From: Pyrenochaeta sp. MPI-SDFR-AT-0127
Taxonomy: Eukaryota; Ascomycota; Dothideomycetes; Pleosporales; Cucurbitariaceae
Assembly (NCBI GenBank): GCA_020747015.1
Contig: JAGTJM010000034.1
Coordinates: 62,001-126,000, forward strand
Direction of reading: 5' to 3'
DNA length: 64,000 nucleotides
The position numbers and the translations under genes were made by a program. The notes under the pieces were generated by a model. It searched no databases. It saw only the letters and a list, made by a program, of their open reading frames with translations, and was not told the origin of the DNA. Shown piece after piece: positions 57,555-64,000 of this stretch (position 1 is its first letter; each line of letters begins with the position of its first letter).

Positions 57555-60500
57555 TTCCTATAAAATAGGCGTAAAGGTAATAATATATAATATAATTTTT
57601 AGATAGAAAGGGTTCTAGATATCTAGGAATAGCTATAGTATATAATCTCTAAGTTAATATAGATACCTAGATATAAGGAAGAGTTATTACTACTTTAAAG
57701 TCTAAGTACCTATAGCTTTTCTTATTATAGAGTAGTTCTCGCTACGTAGTAGGGGATATTAGTAACTTTCTAATCTTCTATAGATACTAATATTATAATT
57801 CTGCGATAATATCTCTCTTAAGTAGTATATCCTATAATAGTTCTAAGGTAATAAATATTATAACTACGTAGAGACTAAGATATAGTACTATTATAGAGCT
57901 TTATTATCGCTTATAGTATCTTTATACTACTAGCTTCTTAGTTAGAGCTAAAGACTATAGAAATACGCTAGAGACTAAAGATATTAAGGTAGGAAAGATA
58001 AACGTAAGCTAACTCTATTTATATTACCTAGTAGACTTACTAGAGAGGCTCTGCGGTAAAGGGGCAGTAAATGCGAATAAACAGGAGATATTTAACCCCG
58101 TCGAGTTAGGCTCTCTAGTTATATTAGAATTACTAGTAGCCCTAGGTAGGTAGAATAGTTCTATAGAGGAGGTAGAGAAACTAGCTTTAGTTATATTTCC
58201 TAGATATAAGTTATACGTAAAGTATATTAAGGAACCTATACTATACGCGTAACCCGTTAGTAAACTACTAATTCTTATCTTACTAGAACCGCTAAGGTTA
58301 CTAATACGTAGCTTAACTATAACTAGAGTCTAGTTAGTAACTATAAGACTAGTTAGGGGGTTATAGCCTATAGATATCTATTAAATAGGGTAAGAGCCTA
58401 TAGACTAAGGAGAAGCTAATCTAGTATAAAGTATACTAGGTAATATCTAATCTATACTCTTAGTACCCGTTAATTTTATTATTATAAGTAGAGGTAGCTA
58501 TAGCGCATTAATAATATCCCCGCAAATATATTTAAGCTAAAATAGGCCTAGGTAGAAAAAGAGTACCTAAATACTAATACCTATTATTAAGGTAATACCG
58601 TTTTAGTTTAGAGTAAAGAAGGATAGAAATATTAAGATAAATAGTCTAGGAGAAGCCTAACCTAGCTATAAGCAACTCTATTCTTAGTGTATAGGGAGCC
58701 TATATTATCCTTACTAGCTAGAATAGGCTCCCTACCTAGGCTATAAGAAATCTATATTAATATACTTTATATAAATATCCTCGAAAAGTAGTATTAAAGA
58801 TATTAGATAAGTATTCTAGGAAGAGGAAATTACCTAACTATAAGCTAAAAAGTATAACTAGAAATCTAGTAAATTTAATAGTAGTAGAAGCCGGTAGCGT
58901 TATAGATATTATACCTAGTAAAGAGCTTATAGACGGGGTTTCTAACTCTAAGAAGGCTATATCTAAAGAGGAAATAGATGCACTAACCTACGCACTAGAC
59001 TAGAAGAAGAAAGAGGTTCTTAGAATATTAAGATAGCTAAAGTTAGTATACTATAAGATCCTTAGAGTTAAAGAGAATATATCTAAAGATACTATTAAGA
59101 AAGCCTATTATTAAAAGTCTAAACTAACTTATACTAACTAGAATAATAATATACAGGCTAAGGAGGTTTTTTAGAGTAAGTAGGCTATAGTAAGGGATGA
59201 GTAGCTACTAAAATAGTATAGTAGGAGTTAAGAACTTATTTAATATTCTATTAGATAAAAATAAGTATAAGAAATATAATAGTAAGCGAGAAGTATTTAA
59301 AGTAGATAGTCTACTTATAGAAAAAGAATTAGATAAGATATTTATAAAGTTAGTATATATTAAAGATAGTTCTAGTAATAAAAGCGAAGCTAAGGAGGAT
59401 AATAACGATAAGCTAATAAGTAAGAAGAAGGAAGCTATTATTAGAGAGATAGGGCTGTAGGTTAAGAAAGTACTTAAGTTAGGGGATAAAATTGCGTTTA
59501 CTAGACTTAAAAAACTTAACTAGAAGATAAGGAAGTAAAATAAAAAGGAGGGTATTTTTATAACTAAGTACTACCTCCTAATAAAGTTCTTTAAGATAAT
59601 ATAGGAGACTTAATAGAGTCTACTTAGAGCTATCTAAAAGAGCCCGCGATCTAATAAGAATATTAAAGAGATTAAGGAGGTAGAGAAAAGTTTAAAGATA
59701 TTATAGGGAAGAGTTAGAGAGAGGATATAAGAGGATAAGTTTCTAGTTACCTAGATATTTAATATTTCTTCGAAAGCGTAAAGACGTCCTAGAGGGCCCT
59801 CTAATACGTAGAACTCCTCTAGCTCTTAGGGAAGAGTATAAAGTAATAATAGGCCTAAAGCCCTAACTTCTAATCTAATAGATATTAATCGTAAGTAGAG
59901 TTCTAGAGAGACTACTTAGGGCGAGAAGATTCTAGGATATAGGCTAATAAGGGATTAGGCTTAGAAGAAGGGTACTAGAAGAGTAATAGAGCTACCTAAG
60001 TACTACTACCTACTTACTCCTAAAAATAAGTTCGTAAGAGTATAGCCTACTAATAGATATAGCTCTATAGGAAAATAGGCTCCTAGGACCTTACCTATAG
60101 AGGAAGATTTAACTTCTAAATTAGCTTCTAAGTTAGCTTTATTTATTTCTAAACAGCGATATATATCTACTTAAAATAAGTACTATAGTAGTAGTAGTAA
60201 TAGTAGTAGTAATATTTAGTATAGTTGTATAGGTAGATTTATTAACGCTTCTAGGCCTTATAATAGTCTTCTACTATTAGTATATTGCGGAGAGGTATAT
60301 TAGAGATTAAGTTAAAATCTAAGTAGTAACGCGGTTACCTATAATAACCTTAAAAAGATAATATAGTAAATAATTGCGTAGATAATAGATTAGCTTATAA
60401 GGCTATAGTTAGTAGCCCCTTAGGGAAGCGTATAAGTAGGAATATTAGGCTTTTTACTTTCTTTAACCTATAATTCCGCTCTTTATACCTTATCTCTCTT

Positions 60501-62640
60501 ATAGTATATTTTCTAAACCTTATTTTTAGGCTTACGTATACTTAATATTATAAAATATTATTATCCTTCGCCTTTAGTAGAAAGATACTTAGTTAGGAAT
60601 TCTAGGATATATAGAGTTAAGATATAACTTTAGAGTTACTATATAATATTAAGAATAACTAATAGGACTATATAATTAGTTTATTAGAGCCTAAGCCTAA
60701 TATTCCGTATATAAGGAACCTATAAGCCTATAGTAAAGTCTATCCCTATATAGTAGAAAACCCTACCTATTAGGAGATATAATACTACTTTTATTATAAT
60801 ATATTCTCTAATATCTATCCCTTTATTATAGGATACCCTCTAATATAGGATAAAGAATTAGTAATATATATTCTTTATAATAGAATAATTACTATAATAG
60901 ATAAAATTATAGGTACTTAGACTTTATAGTAATATAAAAATCTATATACGCGTTAATAATCTAAAATTCCTCTTAACCTATATAATAAGATAACTCCTAA
61001 ACCTATCTATATATATCTATATAAAAATTATAGTTATATAGTCGCTTACTCTTCTAATCTATAAGAAGACCTTCTTTATAGTAATAGTAAACCTCCCCTA
61101 ATATAGAGCTACTACTATTATTTCTATCTATTATAATATATACGCAGCTTTTATATATATTTAGGGATCTAATAGAAATACTTAAGAGCTATAATTAGCT
61201 ATAAGGGCTAATCTAGGCGTAGATTTATATATAATTACTATATAGACTAGTACTTTTATTAAAGACCCTCTAATTAGAGTAATTATTAAAGCTAATATAA
61301 TATTACCTATTTATAATTAAATCTAGCTTAGGATTAGGAGTAGTACTAAGATCTATATAGCTATAGCGCTTATTAGTTAGCTAATATATTTCTAGTATTA
61401 AAGTAGTTAATATAGCTATCCTATATATATTAATATATAGTCTAATATATAATAACCTTAATAGCTTCCTTACCTTTAAGCCTTAAAACCTACTATTATT
61501 CTCTCTACTAACTAAATAAAAGACCTAATTAGGCTTACTAATATACCTATATCTTAAGCCTACTTAAGCTAATTCCTAGAGTAAGTAGTAGCTAAGATCT
61601 AATCTTAGCTTATTAAGAGAGAATATAATAATATAAGAGGGGTATAAGATAAGATAGAGTACTATAGCCCTAAAAATTAGTGCCTACGCTTTAGTAAGTA
61701 GATTAAGTATTACTAGTAGAATACTATTATTAGAAGTGTATATAAAGGTAGAAGGGCTTAATATATTTTCGTAATATAGCTATTATATAGTTAAATAATA
61801 AATAGCTCCCTATATAAGTACTATAATCTTTAGAGTTATAGATATACTTTAATTTAATATATAAGGGGTATAAGTAGTTTAGATTATTTATATTTATAAT
61901 AGATATAGATAGTAGAGCTATAAAATACTTAGTAAGGTACTATACTATCTAGGGCTATATACTATTCTCTATTACTAGAAATAATTATTAACTATATATC
62001 TTATCCTAATACTATCTATTCTAGATATTTATAGTAATTCTATAGTTAGAATAGGCTAGTCCTCCTCCTTACTCTATAGTAAGCTAAAGTATTCTAGGTC
62101 TAAATTATATACTTCTAAGTACTATAAATTATATAGCTATTTAACTATTTCTATATATAAAGGATATAAGTTTAAATCTTAGCCTAACTTAAGCCTTATA
62201 GTAAGCTTAAATATAGGTATAACTTATACCTAAAATTTAAAAATTAGTCTACTTATACTAAGTAATAGGGGCTACTTATATAATATAAGTTTATTAGAGC
62301 TTAGCTATAATATACTAGTTACTATCTTTAGCCTAGTTAGCCTAAATACTTTCTATATTTACCTATATAATTCTAGTTAATATAGTTTCTTAGCTACTTA
62401 ATCTATATAGAATATCTTTATCTACTCTTATAGTATCTTATAATTAATTCTAATAGCCCCTTCTTAATATAGCTTTTATAGCTTAATAAGGATAGTAAAT
62501 TTAGCCTTATAAAGTATATAGGTAATAATATTCTACCCTATATAATTCTATTATATATATAGGATTAAGATAATAATAAGATTACTTTCTAAGATTTAAT
62601 AAGTAGTAGAGGTAGTACCTTAAGAATCTTATTTATATAT
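57555..62640. repeat. RIP-degraded DNA, element not identified
   Basis: Five kilobases of TA-rich sequence with stops in all frames. Open plus-strand pieces such as LLERLCGKGAVNANKQEIFN near 58.03 kb show it was once coding, but I could not match the pieces to any transposon family. Probably one or more repeated elements. Confidence 0.55.
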
Positions 62641-64000
62641 ACGTAAGTTATACCTAGGCTCTCTATACTTCTTATAGCGCGCTAGAGCCGGGTGGCTAAG
62701 GCCTAATTACTCTCTACCTTAACGCTATTTATAAGTAATTTATTAATTAGCCTACCTTTAAGTAAGTATATCCTCTCTAGCTCCTTTTACTAAGACTCCT
62801 CCTTTCTACAGCCGCTTTTTTTTATACTACCTCCGCTCTAACGCTACCTTATTAGCTCTCTTAAGACTAGTAATCTAACTACGCATTAGCTTAGCTAAGA
62901 GTATTATTCTCTCTACCCTCTTTTTAAGCTAGTTAATCTTCTTAATTATTAAGGCTAGTAATAAACTCTTATACTAGCGAACGCGCTTATAAATAAGAGA
63001 TAATTAAGCCTTAAGCTTACGTACGTTACTTAGTATTCTAGCCTCCTAGAGAGTGTCTTAAGTAGGGAGAGTAGGTGTTAGCGTATATAACTAGATATCT
63101 AGCTTTAATAGAATAATATCTAGTTAGAGTAGGATAAGCCCTACGCCTTAAAAAGTAGAGTAAATATTTACTATAGTAAACGTCTTATTAAAAGCTACCT
63201 TAAAGGCTAGTAGAAACTTAAGCTTAGTAACGTAGTTAATATAGCTCTTAATTAGGTTCTTAATCTAGCGGCTATACGCCTTCTTAAGAGGAGAGAAGTA
63301 ACTAATATTAAGAGGCTATAGTAGATAAGATAAGTAAGGTAGTATATAGAGAGGATAGATATTACTCTCTTTATAAATCTCTTAAAATTTAAGAGTTTAA
63401 TAGCTCTTATAATTATTAAGGATAAGTCGCTAGCGTATACCTACTATTCTTATCTTTATATACGTGTTAAAGTACTTAAGCTACTCTACTCTAAGCTTAT
63501 TTATTATCTAGCTATTATTACTAACTCCTATAGCCTAGTCGCGTAGAATAGCCTCTTTATTATACTAGGTAGATAAGTAATACTTACTAGTAAAGATAAG
63601 GAATAGTAGGACTATCTAGCTAGTAGTATTAATTCCTTAAATTACTATTATCTACTTCTAACTACCTAGCTAAATAACCTTTACCTTACCTCTCCTCTTA
63701 GAGCTTATTATAATAAGCTAAGTTATAATCTTACCTATTAAAAAGCTAACCTTATTAAAATTATAGACGTCCTTATCGTAGATACTATACCTTACCTTTA
63801 TCTACTCTATAAGCTTAAACTAGTTACTTATTAGAACTAGGTCCTCGTATAGAGCTCTCTACCTATTATATAGTTAACTAAATCGTATTATAAGACTATC
63901 TATACGCTTAATAAAGTTATATAGCTAGTAGACGCTAACCTAGCCTCCGCTGCGTATAGCTAATAGCTTATTAGCTATATTATATATAGCTATATACGTA
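62640..64000 (-). pseudogene. RIP-inactivated pogo/Fot1-type (DDE_1) transposase, cut by window end
   Basis: Minus-strand translation from the right edge gives YNFNKVSFLIGKI, SSKRRGKVK, GINTTS, KLRVEYLKYFN, LILNNYKSY, YILPYLSYLL.PLN and SYFSPLKKAYSR. These are the ordered landmarks of fungal pogo/Fot1 DDE transposases (YNFDE..F..G, SERRGK, LILDGH.SH, PPH.SH.LQPLD). A lysine-rich C-terminus follows near 62.8 kb. Catalytic Asp codons read as Asn and many Gln/Trp codons as stops, consistent with RIP. The N-terminal part lies outside the window. Confidence 0.75.

Noticed and set aside
1..64000. tRNA or rRNA genes
   Set aside because: I scanned for T-loop GTTCRANNC and cloverleaf-like arms in the non-coding gaps and saw no convincing candidate; a dedicated tRNA search would settle it.

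Overview
The window looks like nuclear DNA of a filamentous ascomycete, probably a dothideomycete such as a member of Pleosporales. The genes carry short 47-101 bp introns with GTRNGT-like donors and CTRAY branch points. The predicted products include fungal CAZymes, a P450, a NACHT-ankyrin STAND protein, a Clr5-domain protein and a complex I 21.3 kDa subunit. About 29 kb is degraded by C-to-T / G-to-A change in the pattern of repeat-induced point mutation (RIP). I saw no rRNA, tRNA or CRISPR array.

Region 1 (1-27.3 kb) is ordinary gene-bearing euchromatin. In order it holds an MFS sugar transporter with an in-frame stop, a short-chain dehydrogenase, a secreted type-B carboxylesterase, a GH54/CBM42 arabinofuranosidase, a mitochondrial RNA-binding protein, a cytochrome P450, the complex I subunit, a large RING/coiled-coil protein, a secreted GH5 endoglucanase, an NmrA-like reductase, a type I membrane protein and two small proteins. 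Four of these (transporter, esterase, GH54, GH5) fit use of plant cell-wall sugars, but I see no tight cluster.

Region 2 (27.3-33.1 kb) starts abruptly with a RIP-mutated hAT transposase. It then holds a GC-normal island with a Clr5-domain gene between inverted repeats of about 220 bp, and two MITE-like elements.

Region 3 (33.1-49.06 kb) is AT-rich RIP DNA. It has one eroded Ty3/gypsy element carrying a hAT-type MITE inside its integrase, then a second chromodomain gypsy element arranged LTR-body-LTR-partial body-LTR.

Region 4 (49.06-57.55 kb) is the most interesting part. Two 400 bp inverted arms enclose a single NACHT-ankyrin (NLR-like) gene. That gene is split by a complete, un-mutated 2.85 kb hAT transposon with matching terminal repeats and a perfect 8 bp target-site duplication. 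Taking out the transposon and one duplication copy makes the two halves one continuous frame of about 1353 residues.

Region 5 (57.55-64 kb) is again RIP-degraded and ends in a remnant pogo/Fot1-type transposase running off the right edge.

Gene models were spliced by eye. Exon edges are inferred from splice consensus, reading frame and family conservation.
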